Notes: a model not told the origin generated them from the letters alone. A stretch of DNA of 15,980 nucleotides from CAZBUH01 sp964495095 (GCA_964495095.1 CAZBUH010000039.1:1-15980), one strand, 5' to 3'. Positions 1-6,118 are shown, counted from the stretch's first letter. Translations and numbers: made by a program.

Positions 1-61
1 GGGAATCGAACCCACGCGACCAGCTTGGAAGGCTGGGATTCTACCATTGAACTACGCCCGC
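1..61 (-). tRNA. tRNA-Gly(UCC), 3' part cut off by window edge
   Basis: Read on the minus strand from position 61, the sequence gives an acceptor 5' arm GCGGGCG, a D-arm with GTTCAATGGTAGAAT, an anticodon stem CCAGC/GCTGG closing the loop CTTCCAA (anticodon UCC, glycine), and a T-arm containing GGGTTCGATTCCC. The 3' side of the acceptor stem and any CCA lie beyond position 1, so the gene is partial here only because of the window boundary. It decodes GGA/GGG glycine codons. It lies 43 bp downstream of pyrB on the same strand and has its own likely promoter. Confidence 0.95.
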
Positions 62-63
62 GC

Positions 64-95
64 ATTTTATGACAACCCTCAAGTTGCCATAAAAT
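64..95 (-). repeat. Imperfect inverted repeat between pyrB and tRNA-Gly
   Basis: The 13-nt arms at 64–76 and 83–95 pair around the 6-nt loop CCTCAA. In minus-strand RNA the single non-Watson–Crick pair is a G·U wobble, while in plus-strand RNA it would be an A·C mismatch, so the structure favours the minus transcript. It follows the pyrB stop codon by 9 nt but has no U-tract after it, so it is not a classic intrinsic terminator. It overlaps the tRNA promoter -10. Confidence 0.55.
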
Positions 96-122
96 AGTAT
101 CACTTTATTCTAAAATTGTCAA
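94..122 (-). promoter_or_regulatory. Sigma-A promoter of the tRNA-Gly gene, overlapping the pyrB 3' end
   Basis: On the minus strand there is a perfect -35 TTGACA (117–122), a 17-nt spacer, and a -10 TACTAT (94–99) preceded by a TG extension. The -35 box lies inside the last codons of pyrB and the start point would fall near 87, about 26 nt before the mature tRNA 5' end. The promoter assignment is an inference from consensus match and spacing. Confidence 0.7.
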
Positions 123-1181
123 TAGCTTTTTGTCGCAATATCCACAGCATTTTTCGCCGGCCATATCTTTAATGAGATTCGGCAGATATCTCTCCGTCTG
201 AGTGATGCAGTTTTTGCTGCGGCAAAGCGGCTCCCTGCCTGTCTCCGGGCACTCCGGCTTAAGGCGCGGCAGATTCAGCGTCCTGTGGAGCAGCGCCATC
301 CTTATAAACATTCCGAAACGCGCCTGCTGGAAATATACCGCCCGTGAGTCGGAGTCCACATCCTGTGCGATCTCGTCCACCCTGGGCAGCGGGTGCATTA
401 TAAGCAGCTCCTTCTTGGCGTTATCCAGCTTTCTCCTGTTCAGCACATAAACGCCCTTCAGCCGCTCGTACTCCAGCGGGTCTACAAAGCGCTCCTTCTG
501 GATTCTCGTCATGTACAGCACGTCAAGCTGAGGTATGGTGGATTCAAGGCCCGTTACCTCTATATATTTCTGCCCGTGTTCCTTCAGGTAGCTGAGCATG
601 TAATCCGGCATCGCCAGATCCCGGGGCGCTATAAGATAAAAATTCACGCCCGGAAATTTTGAGAGGGCCATTGCCAGGGAGTGCACTGTCCTGCCGTTTT
701 TAAGGTCGCCGCACAGCCCGATATTCATATTCCCTATCTCACCGCGCAGCCGCCGTATGGTGGTCAGGTCGGTAAGTGTCTGGGTAGGGTGCATGTGGCC
801 CCCGTCGCCGGCGTTTATGACCGGCACCTCGCTGTAGAGCGACGCGGCTTTTGCGGCCCCCTCCCGGGGGTTGCGCATCACGATGGTGTCGGCATAGGCG
901 GAGACCATCCGGATCGTGTCCGCCAGCGTCTCACCCTTGGCGGTGGATGTGGCGCTGGGGTCGGAAAATCCGAAAACGCTCCCACCAAGCCGCAGGGTGG
1001 CCGCCTGGAATGAGAAATTCGTCCTTGTGCTCGGCTCAAAAAAAAGCGACGCCACGACCTTCCCGCGGCACGACTCGCTGTACGCGTCCGGATGGTCTAT
1101 GATGTCGCTGCATGTTTTGTAAAGCTCCTCCCACCATTTGACTGTCACATCCTCTATGTCTATCAAGTGTCGAATTTCCAC
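105..1181 (-). CDS. pyrB: Aspartate carbamoyltransferase catalytic chain with C-terminal PyrI-like zinc module
   Basis: Cytosolic enzyme joining carbamoyl phosphate and L-aspartate to N-carbamoylaspartate, the first committed step of pyrimidine synthesis. The 358-residue product carries the full ATCase signature: STRT (51–54), AKGETLADTI with the catalytic-loop Lys82, Arg103, HPTQTL (131–136), GDLKNGRTVHSL (158–169, Arg164), TRIQKE (225–230, Arg226 and Gln228) and HPLPRVDEI (263–271). It most resembles the E. coli-type chain. GTG at 1181 is chosen because GGAGG (1189–1193) sits 7 nt upstream; an in-frame ATG at 1223 has no such support. E. coli PyrB is about 310 residues. The extra tail here holds C320-x4-C325 and C346-x2-C349, with NCITQTE resembling the PyrI zinc-domain NCISHAE, but the PyrI nucleotide-binding domain is missing. 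No separate pyrI is in the window. Function is confident; the tail's role is inference. Confidence 0.95.
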   Translation of the reverse strand: MEIRHLIDIEDVTVKWWEELYKTCSDIIDHPDAYSESCRGKVVASLFFEPSTRTNFSFQAATLRLGGSVFGFSDPSATSTAKGETLADTIRMVSAYADTIVMRNPREGAAKAASLYSEVPVINAGDGGHMHPTQTLTDLTTIRRLRGEIGNMNIGLCGDLKNGRTVHSLAMALSKFPGVNFYLIAPRDLAMPDYMLSYLKEHGQKYIEVTGLESTIPQLDVLYMTRIQKERFVDPLEYERLKGVYVLNRRKLDNAKKELLIMHPLPRVDEIAQDVDSDSRAVYFQQARFGMFIRMALLHRTLNLPRLKPECPETGREPLCRSKNCITQTERYLPNLIKDMAGEKCCGYCDKKLLTILE

Positions 1182-1211
1182 CGTTTTACCTCCGTTTCTC
1201 CTCTGTCCGCC

Positions 1212-1240
1212 AGTATAACACATAACACACCGGCTAACAA
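1212..1240 (-). promoter_or_regulatory. Sigma-A promoter of pyrB
   Basis: Minus-strand -35 TTGTTA (1235–1240), 17-nt spacer, -10 TATACT (1212–1217). The predicted start near 1205 leaves a leader of only about 24 nt to the GTG codon, with the GGAGG site inside it. That is too short for a PyrR attenuator, so any pyrimidine control would have to act at initiation or elsewhere. Confidence 0.7.
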
Positions 1241-1389
1241 GTGCTATTTCACAGTCTCCGCCGAATATCCCGACGTATGTCCCGGCGGGCTGTATGGGCT
1301 TATCCGCTTTCCTTTACGGGCAAAGATGCCGCGGCATCCGGACGCAGTAACCGGCGCCGCCCCTGCCCGACGCCCCGGATCATTCTCAA

Positions 1390-1418
1390 AATCCCGGGCG
1401 GAAATTCCACCCGGGATT
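1390..1418 (-). terminator. Terminator hairpin after proS
   Basis: Perfect 9-bp stem AATCCCGGG/CCCGGGATT around an 11-nt loop, 5 nt past the proS stop. The minus-strand RNA continues with TTTT then GAG, so the U-tract is short. The plus-strand reading has a longer T run, so it could act in both directions. No gene on the plus strand feeds into it. The rest of 1182–1389 holds only the pyrB promoter and a 14-bp palindrome (1325–1338). Confidence 0.65.
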
Positions 1419-1423
1419 TTTTA

Positions 1424-2860
1424 TCAATAGGCCACGCCCCAATATACCATTTTCTTCGCCGGCTTGCCGCAGACCGGGCATACGTCGCCGATATGCTCCT
1501 GCTTAAAGGGGATGCAGCGGGAGGACATTCCGGCAACATCCTTCATCTTCAGCTCGCACTCCAAATCGCCGCACCACATAGTCTTTATGAAGCCGCCCTT
1601 TTCCTCCTGTATTGCCTTGGCCTCTTCCAGAGAACGGGCCGGGAATATATTGTTCTCGAGATTTGCCTTCGCCTTGTCGTACAAGGCCTGCTGTATACTG
1701 TCGAGAAGCTCCGGCACCTTTGTCTCAAGCTCAGCCAGGGGCACGGATATCTTTTCGCCGTTATCGCGGCGCACGGCCACGCATTGGCCGTTCTCGATAT
1801 CCTTGGGCCCTATCTCGATGCGGAGGGGCACGCCCTTCATCTCGTACTCGGCGAATTTCCAGCCCGGGCTGTTGTCGCTGTCGTCGCTCTTCACGGCAAT
1901 GCCTATGGCCTTCAGCCTGTCAACCAACTCCTGCGCCTTTTCGAGCACGCCGGGCTTGTGCTGTGCCACCGGTATAACTATGACCTGCGTAGGCGCTACC
2001 CGGGGCGGGAGCACCAGGCCGTTATTGTCGCCGTGGGCCATGATTATGCCGCCGATAAGTCTGCTGGACACCGCCCATGAGGTCTGGTAGGGATACTGCT
2101 GCTTATTTTCCTTATCCGTAAAGGTGATGTCGAAAGCCTTTGTAAAGCCGTTTCCGAAATAGTGGCTCGTACCGGCCTGAAGTCCCTTCTTATCATGCAT
2201 CATGCACTCCACGCAGTAAGTCTCCTCGGCGCCCTTGAACTTCTCCTTGTCGGTTTTCATACCGGCCAGCACCGGTATAGCCAGCTTGTTTTCTATATAG
2301 TCGGCAAAAATATTCAATATGAGGAGCGTCTCGTCCCTGGCCTCCTGCTCGGTGGCGTGGAGCGTATGACCCTCGTGCCACAAAAACTCACGGTGCCGCA
2401 GGAAGGGGCGCGACGTCTTTTCCCAGCGCAGGACGCTGCACCACTGGTTATAAAGCAGAGGCAGGTCGCGCCAGGAGTGTACTATATGGCTCCAATGCTC
2501 ACAGAAAAGCGTCTCCGAGGTGGGTCGGATGCACAGCCGCTCCTCCAGCTCCTCGCTGCCGCCCATTGTGACCCACGCGCACTCCGGGGCAAAGCCCTCT
2601 ACATGGTCTTTCTCCTTCTGCAGCAGGCTCTCGGGTATAAGGAGCGGCATTGCCACGTTCACATGGCCCGTCTCCTTAAAGCGCTTATCCAGCTCTGCCT
2701 GGATATTCTCCCATATAGCGTATCCGTAAGGTCGGAAGATGAACATTCCCTTAATGCTGGAGTAGTCGATAAGATCGGCTTTCCGGCACACATCAGTATA
2801 CCATTGGGCGAAATCCACGTCCATATCTGTTATCTGTTCTACCTTCTTTTCCTTTGCCAT
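1424..2860 (-). CDS. proS: Prolyl-tRNA synthetase, archaeal/eukaryotic-type (no editing insertion)
   Basis: Class II aminoacyl-tRNA synthetase that charges tRNA-Pro with proline using ATP, in the cytosol. The 478-residue length, the RPTSET loop (112–117), motif 2 around RWEKTSRPFLRHREFLWHEG (145–164), a motif 3 segment with VLPPRVAPTQ, and a C-terminal domain with C430-x4-C435 and C461-x2-C464 ending in Tyr478 all match the short eukaryotic/archaeal-type ProRS rather than the longer bacterial type with an INS editing domain. ATG at 2860 is supported by AAGGAG 9 nt upstream. The leader of roughly 50 nt is too short for a T-box. The gene has its own promoter and terminator, so it appears monocistronic. 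Cys- or Ala-tRNA-Pro editing, if present, would need a separate trans-editing protein elsewhere. Confidence 0.97.
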   Translation of the reverse strand: MAKEKKVEQITDMDVDFAQWYTDVCRKADLIDYSSIKGMFIFRPYGYAIWENIQAELDKRFKETGHVNVAMPLLIPESLLQKEKDHVEGFAPECAWVTMGGSEELEERLCIRPTSETLFCEHWSHIVHSWRDLPLLYNQWCSVLRWEKTSRPFLRHREFLWHEGHTLHATEQEARDETLLILNIFADYIENKLAIPVLAGMKTDKEKFKGAEETYCVECMMHDKKGLQAGTSHYFGNGFTKAFDITFTDKENKQQYPYQTSWAVSSRLIGGIIMAHGDNNGLVLPPRVAPTQVIVIPVAQHKPGVLEKAQELVDRLKAIGIAVKSDDSDNSPGWKFAEYEMKGVPLRIEIGPKDIENGQCVAVRRDNGEKISVPLAELETKVPELLDSIQQALYDKAKANLENNIFPARSLEEAKAIQEEKGGFIKTMWCGDLECELKMKDVAGMSSRCIPFKQEHIGDVCPVCGKPAKKMVYWGVAY

Positions 2861-2913
2861 AAATCATTTCTCCTTTTTTGCCCAAGGGCCTTCCCCCGCG
2901 CTGATTTCCCTTT

Positions 2914-2942
2914 ATTCTATATAATTCCATATAAATTGTCAA
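2914..2942 (-). promoter_or_regulatory. Sigma-A promoter of proS
   Basis: Minus-strand -35 TTGACA (2937–2942), exactly 17-nt AT-rich spacer, -10 TAGAAT (2914–2919). The predicted start is near 2907, about 46 nt before the ATG. It is divergent from the 104-residue gene, whose possible -10 TATAAT (2966–2971) lies 24 nt away without an obvious -35. Confidence 0.8.
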
Positions 2943-2998
2943 GCACGGCCTGAAGTTCAGATAAATATAATAGTGTGAGATATATGGAGGAGATATTC

Positions 2999-3313
2999 AT
3001 GAGCGAAAGCGCAAAATTTTATTTTAAACCGGCCCAAAGCGAACAGATAGAGACTGCCGTACATATAGAGTCCGACCGGCGCAGCGCTATTCTCGGCACT
3101 GTGCTGGACGAGAGGGAGCGGCCCATAGAAAACGCCATGGCGCTGCTCTACCGTGCGGACCGTCAGGAGGGCTGCCCGGAATTTCTCTGCTGCATGTTCA
3201 CCGACAGCGACGGAGCGTTCACCTTCGGGCCGCTGGAGCACGACGTGCTGTACCTTATTAAAATTTTCCGCGGGAGCGTGAAAATAAGAGAGCTTGAAAT
3301 CAGGGCGGAGTAA
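2999..3313 (+). CDS. Small protein with a carboxypeptidase-regulatory/Cna-B-like beta-sandwich pattern
   Basis: Function unknown. The 104-residue product has no signal peptide or membrane segment. From about residue 38 it shows the alternating pattern of a prealbumin-like beta-sandwich: GTVLDERERPIENAMALLY (residues 42–60 or so), then TDSDGAFTFGPL and a YLIKIFRG strand, typical of carboxypeptidase-regulatory-like or Cna-B-type repeats. ATG at 2999 is chosen because GGAGG (2986–2990) lies 8 nt upstream; an in-frame ATG at 2975 has no comparable site. It lies divergent from proS and 138 bp upstream of spoIIID, with a strong hairpin in between. Such folds are usually surface or pilin parts, so a lone cytosolic copy is odd. 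A spore-coat or mother-cell role is only a guess from position. Confidence 0.75.
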   Translation: MSESAKFYFKPAQSEQIETAVHIESDRRSAILGTVLDERERPIENAMALLYRADRQEGCPEFLCCMFTDSDGAFTFGPLEHDVLYLIKIFRGSVKIRELEIRAE

Positions 3314-3330
3314 GATCATCCTGACGGAGC

Positions 3331-3366
3331 CATTTTGCCCCGGCGCTCTGGCGCCGGGGCAAAATG
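3331..3366 (+). repeat. Perfect 16-bp inverted repeat after the small beta-sandwich gene
   Basis: Arms CATTTTGCCCCGGCGC (3331–3346) and its exact complement (3351–3366) enclose a 4-nt loop TCTG. It begins 17 nt after the stop codon and probably ends or protects the 3' end of that transcript. The T run is in the 5' arm and the A run in the 3' arm, with no U-tract following, so it does not fit the standard intrinsic-terminator layout on either strand. Confidence 0.75.
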
Positions 3367-3389
3367 AACGCTTTATTAAGCGATAAAGT

Positions 3390-3418
3390 ACATATATCCC
3401 CCTTCCCTGTCATATATT
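3390..3418 (+). promoter_or_regulatory. Possible sigma-E-type promoter of spoIIID
   Basis: ACATATA (3390–3396), a 14-nt spacer, then CATATATT (3411–3418). These differ by about one base each from the mother-cell sigma-E boxes as I recall them (KMATATW and CATAYAMT). The start would fall near 3425, about 14 nt before the ribosome site. In Bacillus subtilis spoIIID is sigma-E dependent, which fits, but AT-rich matches arise easily. Confidence 0.45.
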
Positions 3419-3451
3419 TTTGATGGCAAACCATATTTGGGAGGGGCATCA

Positions 3452-3700
3452 ATGAGGGAGGATATGGACCGGCGCGCCTGCGAGCTCGCCGAATACATGA
3501 TCGAAAACCGCGCCACTGTCCGTGCTGCGGCCAAGGCCTTTGGGATCAGCAAATCCACAGTACATAAGGATCTCACAGAGAGGCTGGAATACATAAATCA
3601 TCCCCTTTTCCTGCAGGTCCGGGAGATAATGGAGATAAACAAGGCCGAGCGCCATATCCGCGGCGGCATAGCCACGCGCAAAAAATACAAAGGCGGCTGA
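3452..3700 (+). CDS. spoIIID: Sporulation transcriptional regulator SpoIIID
   Basis: Small DNA-binding protein that switches mother-cell gene expression from the sigma-E to the sigma-K phase during endospore formation. The 82-residue product shows the family's helix-turn-helix (about 22–43) with the highly conserved GISKSTVHKDLTERL (31–45), followed by the basic RHIRGG…ATRKKY tail (68–79) that contacts the minor groove in the Bacillus protein. ATG at 3452 is preferred over an in-frame TTG at 3437 because the GGGAGG ribosome site overlaps the TTG and stands about 7 nt before the ATG. It is flanked by hairpins on both sides and is likely monocistronic. Its presence, with spoVAC, marks the host as a spore former. 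Confidence 0.96.
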   Translation: MREDMDRRACELAEYMIENRATVRAAAKAFGISKSTVHKDLTERLEYINHPLFLQVREIMEINKAERHIRGGIATRKKYKGG

Positions 3701-3725
3701 AGCTCAGCCCGCCGCGGCTCCTCTT

Positions 3726-3757
3726 CCCGCCGAATCTGCTTTGCGGGCTTCGGCGGG
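3726..3757 (+). terminator. GC-rich hairpin after spoIIID
   Basis: CCCGCCGAA (3726–3734) pairs with TTCGGCGGG (3749–3757) around a 14-nt loop, 26 nt after the spoIIID stop. There is no U-tract directly behind it. A weaker palindrome, TGAACAGCGTTCA (3804–3816), is followed by a run of T and may serve as the real stop or as a site upstream of the next promoter. Confidence 0.4.
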
Positions 3758-3834
3758 GCAGGGGGCCTGCTGGCGCGAACCCCGCGAGGCGTTTTCGACA
3801 TTCTGAACAGCGTTCAAATTTTTTAAAATATTAT

Positions 3835-3863
3835 TTGACATCCCGCAGTTTTTGCCTTATAAT
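3835..3863 (+). promoter_or_regulatory. Perfect-consensus sigma-A promoter for yceD–rpmF
   Basis: TTGACA (3835–3840), 17-nt spacer, TATAAT (3858–3863): a full consensus match with ideal spacing, predicting a start near 3870 and a 20-nt leader. Strong constitutive expression is expected, consistent with a ribosomal protein operon. Confidence 0.9.
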
Positions 3864-3890
3864 GTTTTAGCAACTGTGTAGAGGTGTATT

Positions 3891-4385
3891 ATGCTTTTAA
3901 ATCTGCGTGAAGTCATAAATATTCCGGGCGGCAGAGCCGATTTTGACTACGAGCTTGATCTCTCCGGTATGGCCTTTCCATCCGTGGCTGGGTTTTCCAC
4001 ACCGGTACATGCTGTAGGATACGTCAAAAACACCGCCGGTATTCTCGACCTCTCCGCCGATATCACGGCAGATGCCGTCTGCGTCTGCGCAAGATGCTGC
4101 AAGGAATTCACAAAGCATATTCAGCTCCACACCGACGCGGTCCTGGCCGACGAGGTGCAGGACGAGTACACAAGCGACGTTTTCCCGCTCCAAGGCGACG
4201 ACGCGGATATTGACGAGGTCGTTATTACGGCCTTTGTGCTCAATCTCGACCAGCGCATACTCTGCCGTCCTGACTGCAGGGGCCTGTGCGAAAAATGCGG
4301 CGCGGACTTAAACGACGGTTCCTGCGGCTGCAAGAAAGAAATCGACCCGAGGCTCGCATCCCTTGGCAAGCTTTTGGAAGAATAA
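3891..4385 (+). CDS. yceD: YceD-family (DUF177) metal-binding protein, rRNA accumulation factor
   Basis: DUF177 proteins are nearly always encoded beside rpmF and are linked to 23S rRNA accumulation in E. coli and plants; the mechanism is not settled. The 164-residue product has the N-terminal beta-rich region, a CVCARCC cluster (64–70), an acidic linker, and the C-terminal family signature ILCRPDCRGLCEKCGADLN (123–141) with C145/C147 and a DPRLASL end. The C125/C129/C133/C136 arrangement suggests a zinc site. Start is ATG at 3891, with GAGGTG 4 nt upstream, a slightly short spacing. It is the first gene after a consensus promoter and is followed by rpmF 76 bp away, with a long hairpin in the gap. 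The CVCARCC cluster seems rich in cysteine for the family, as far as I recall. Confidence 0.92.
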   Translation: MLLNLREVINIPGGRADFDYELDLSGMAFPSVAGFSTPVHAVGYVKNTAGILDLSADITADAVCVCARCCKEFTKHIQLHTDAVLADEVQDEYTSDVFPLQGDDADIDEVVITAFVLNLDQRILCRPDCRGLCEKCGADLNDGSCGCKKEIDPRLASLGKLLEE

Positions 4386-4394
4386 TTAATCTGG

Positions 4395-4443
4395 GGGTAT
4401 TTCCGAAAGCTGTCCCAGGCGGGGACAGTTTTCGGAAATGCCC
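4395..4443 (+). repeat. 22-bp hairpin directly before the rpmF ribosome site
   Basis: Arms at 4395–4416 and 4422–4443 pair over 22 positions with two G·U-type wobbles, around the 5-nt loop AGGCG; the inner stem is CTGTCCC/GGGACAG. The 3' arm ends 3 nt before the AAGGAGG site (4447–4453) of rpmF. No U-tract follows. It could be an RNA processing site, a translational control element, or a dispersed repeat inserted in the operon. Confidence 0.8.
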
Positions 4444-4461
4444 AATAAGGAGGTGTCAACC

Positions 4462-4647
4462 ATGGCGGTTCCAAAGGGGAAAGTTTCTAAATCAAGACGT
4501 GACAAGCGGCGCAGCTCCCACTGGAAGCTTCAGGCTCCCGGACTTGTAGCATGCCCCAAGTGCGGCGAAATGCGTCTGCCGCACAGAGCTTGCAAAGTCT
4601 GCGGCACATACAATGGACGGCAGGTCATCGCTGTCAAGGCTGACTGA
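4462..4647 (+). CDS. rpmF: 50S ribosomal protein L32
   Basis: Structural protein of the large ribosomal subunit. The 61-residue product starts with MAVPKGKVSKSRRDKRRS, as is typical for L32, and carries the zinc-ribbon form C31-x2-C34…C44-x2-C47, i.e. the zinc-binding (C+) paralogue type. ATG at 4462 is set by AAGGAGG 8 nt upstream; an in-frame ATG at 4438 lies in the hairpin and would give a non-family N-terminus. The yceD–rpmF pairing is widely conserved. The plsX/fab genes that follow rpmF in many bacteria are absent here; a hairpin and the DUF512 gene come next. Confidence 0.98.
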   Translation: MAVPKGKVSKSRRDKRRSSHWKLQAPGLVACPKCGEMRLPHRACKVCGTYNGRQVIAVKAD

Positions 4648-4664
4648 ACGTAAAATGGCTTTGT

Positions 4665-4696
4665 AAACAGAGGGAGGATTTTTTCTCCCTCTGTTT
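4665..4696 (+). terminator. Hairpin after rpmF
   Basis: Perfect 12-bp stem AAACAGAGGGAG (4665–4676) / CTCCCTCTGTTT (4685–4696) with the loop GATTTTTT, 17 nt past the rpmF stop. The T run is in the loop and the downstream tract is only TTTCTGT, so termination is probably partial. It would separate the highly expressed yceD–rpmF pair from the less expressed DUF512–der run. Confidence 0.6.
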
Positions 4697-4747
4697 CTGT
4701 ATCCGCGCGGCTTAAAAAACTCAAAAAGCTATCGGAGGGTTTTAAAA

Positions 4748-6118
4748 ATGCCGTCTGTCATTAAAAATATCGACCCCGGCTCCCCCGCCGCCAAAACCCG
4801 GCTCCAGCCGGGAGACAAGCTCATCTCCATAAACGGGAACCGAATACTGGACGTACTGGACTACAAGTACTATTCCTATGACGCTAAGCTTGTATTCGAG
4901 GTGGAGCGCGGCGGCAAAACGAAAAAAATAAAGCTCAAAAAGCCCGAGGGCATGGACCCGGGGCTTAATTTTGAGACTTATCTTATGGACAGGGCCCGCT
5001 CCTGCGCCAACAACTGCATATTCTGCTTTGTGGACCAGATGCCAAAGGGGATGCGCGAGACTCTTTATTTTAAGGATGACGACGCCCGGCTCAGCTTCCT
5101 TATGGGAAACTACATTACCCTCACAAACCTCTCTCCCAGGGAGATACAGCGGATAATCGACCTCAGGATCAGCCCCATAAACGTCTCCGTCCATTCCACA
5201 GACCCGGAGCTGCGCTGCCTCCTTCTCGGCAACAGGAACGCGGGGCGCGGCATAGACATAATGCGCCGCTTTGCGGAGGCCGGCATAACGATGAACTGCC
5301 AGATAGTCTGCTGCCCCGGCATAAACGACGGCGCGGCCCTGGATAAGAGTATGCGCGACCTGCGGGACATGTTCCCCGCCGTGCACAGCGTATCCATCGT
5401 GCCCGTGGGCATGACAAAATTCAGGGATGGACTTTATAAGCTCACACCCTTTAATAAGGACTCCGCCGGGGCCGCCATAGACCAGGTGGAGGCTTTCAGC
5501 GAAAAATGCCTCCGGGAGACCGGCTGCCGCATTTTCTTCTGCTCGGATGAGCTTTACCTTAAAGCCGGACGCGAGCTGCCGCCGGATGAGTTTTACCAGG
5601 AGTACGCCCAGCTTGAAAACGGCGTCGGCATGCTCCGGCTCCTTATGGAGGAGTTCGGCGCCGCCCTTAAAACGGCAGATGAGCCGGACGGGGCGCCCTT
5701 CTCCATCGCCACCGGCGTTTCAGCCGCGCCTTTTCTCAAAAAACTGCTCAATTCGGCTCAGGAAAGGTTTGCCGGAATCCGCGGCGTGGTGTATGATATA
5801 AAAAACGACTTTTTTGGCCATACAATAGACGTGGCCGGGCTTGTCACCGGCGGAGACCTTATAGCCCAGCTCAGGGGAAAGGACCTGGGCGAAAGGCTGC
5901 TGATACCGGCAAACATGCTCCGCCACGGCGAGGGAGTATTTCTGGACGACGTCACGCTGGCGGAGGCCGCATCGGAGCTGGGCGTTCCCATATACCCTGT
6001 GGAGCAGGACGGCGGCGCACTGTGCGACGCCATGTTCGGTCTGCTGCCGCAAAAGACGTCCTTCCGGCCCCCGGTTCCCGAGGACGAGTATTACCGCTAC
6101 AATCCCAAAAAGGAATGA
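4748..6118 (+). CDS. PDZ-domain radical-SAM protein, DUF512 family
   Basis: Family with no firmly assigned reaction. The 456-residue product begins with a PDZ-like domain (about 1–65: DPGSPAAKTRLQPGDKLISI, then NGNRILD), followed by the radical-SAM cluster motif C86-x3-C90-x2-C93 that should hold a 4Fe-4S cluster and S-adenosylmethionine, a (beta/alpha) barrel (to about 290), and the DUF512 C-terminal region (about 300–440) with GVVYDIKNDFFG and VTGGDLIAQL. ATG at 4748 has GGAGGG 8 nt upstream. It ends 7 bp before der, so the two are surely co-transcribed. This association with der recurs in clostridia as far as I recall and hints at a ribosome or translation role, which is inference. No membrane segment is seen. 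Confidence 0.9.
   Translation: MPSVIKNIDPGSPAAKTRLQPGDKLISINGNRILDVLDYKYYSYDAKLVFEVERGGKTKKIKLKKPEGMDPGLNFETYLMDRARSCANNCIFCFVDQMPKGMRETLYFKDDDARLSFLMGNYITLTNLSPREIQRIIDLRISPINVSVHSTDPELRCLLLGNRNAGRGIDIMRRFAEAGITMNCQIVCCPGINDGAALDKSMRDLRDMFPAVHSVSIVPVGMTKFRDGLYKLTPFNKDSAGAAIDQVEAFSEKCLRETGCRIFFCSDELYLKAGRELPPDEFYQEYAQLENGVGMLRLLMEEFGAALKTADEPDGAPFSIATGVSAAPFLKKLLNSAQERFAGIRGVVYDIKNDFFGHTIDVAGLVTGGDLIAQLRGKDLGERLLIPANMLRHGEGVFLDDVTLAEAASELGVPIYPVEQDGGALCDAMFGLLPQKTSFRPPVPEDEYYRYNPKKE

Noticed and set aside
1182..1211. Possible PyrR attenuator before pyrB
   Set aside because: The leader from the predicted start to GTG is about 24 nt, too short for the alternative hairpins.
1325..1338. 14-bp palindrome GATGCCGCGGCATC in the pyrB–proS gap
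   Set aside because: Distant (over 80 bp) from the pyrB promoter and short enough to arise by chance in GC-rich spacer; no second copy was seen.
1241..2080. Long plus-strand open frame opposite proS
   Set aside because: It lies antisense to a clear proS with conserved motifs, has no ribosome site and no recognisable protein pattern; long antisense frames are expected in GC-rich coding sequence.
2861..2913. Possible T-box leader before proS
   Set aside because: The predicted leader is only about 46 nt and lacks specifier, T-box and antiterminator elements.
2162..2953. Second long plus-strand open frame opposite proS
   Set aside because: Antisense shadow of proS; the composition is that of a reversed coding strand and no domain is visible.
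2943..2971. TATAAT at 2966–2971 as a full promoter for the 104-residue gene
   Set aside because: The only -35-like TTGTCA upstream is 24 nt away, too far for sigma-A; noted only as a possible -10.
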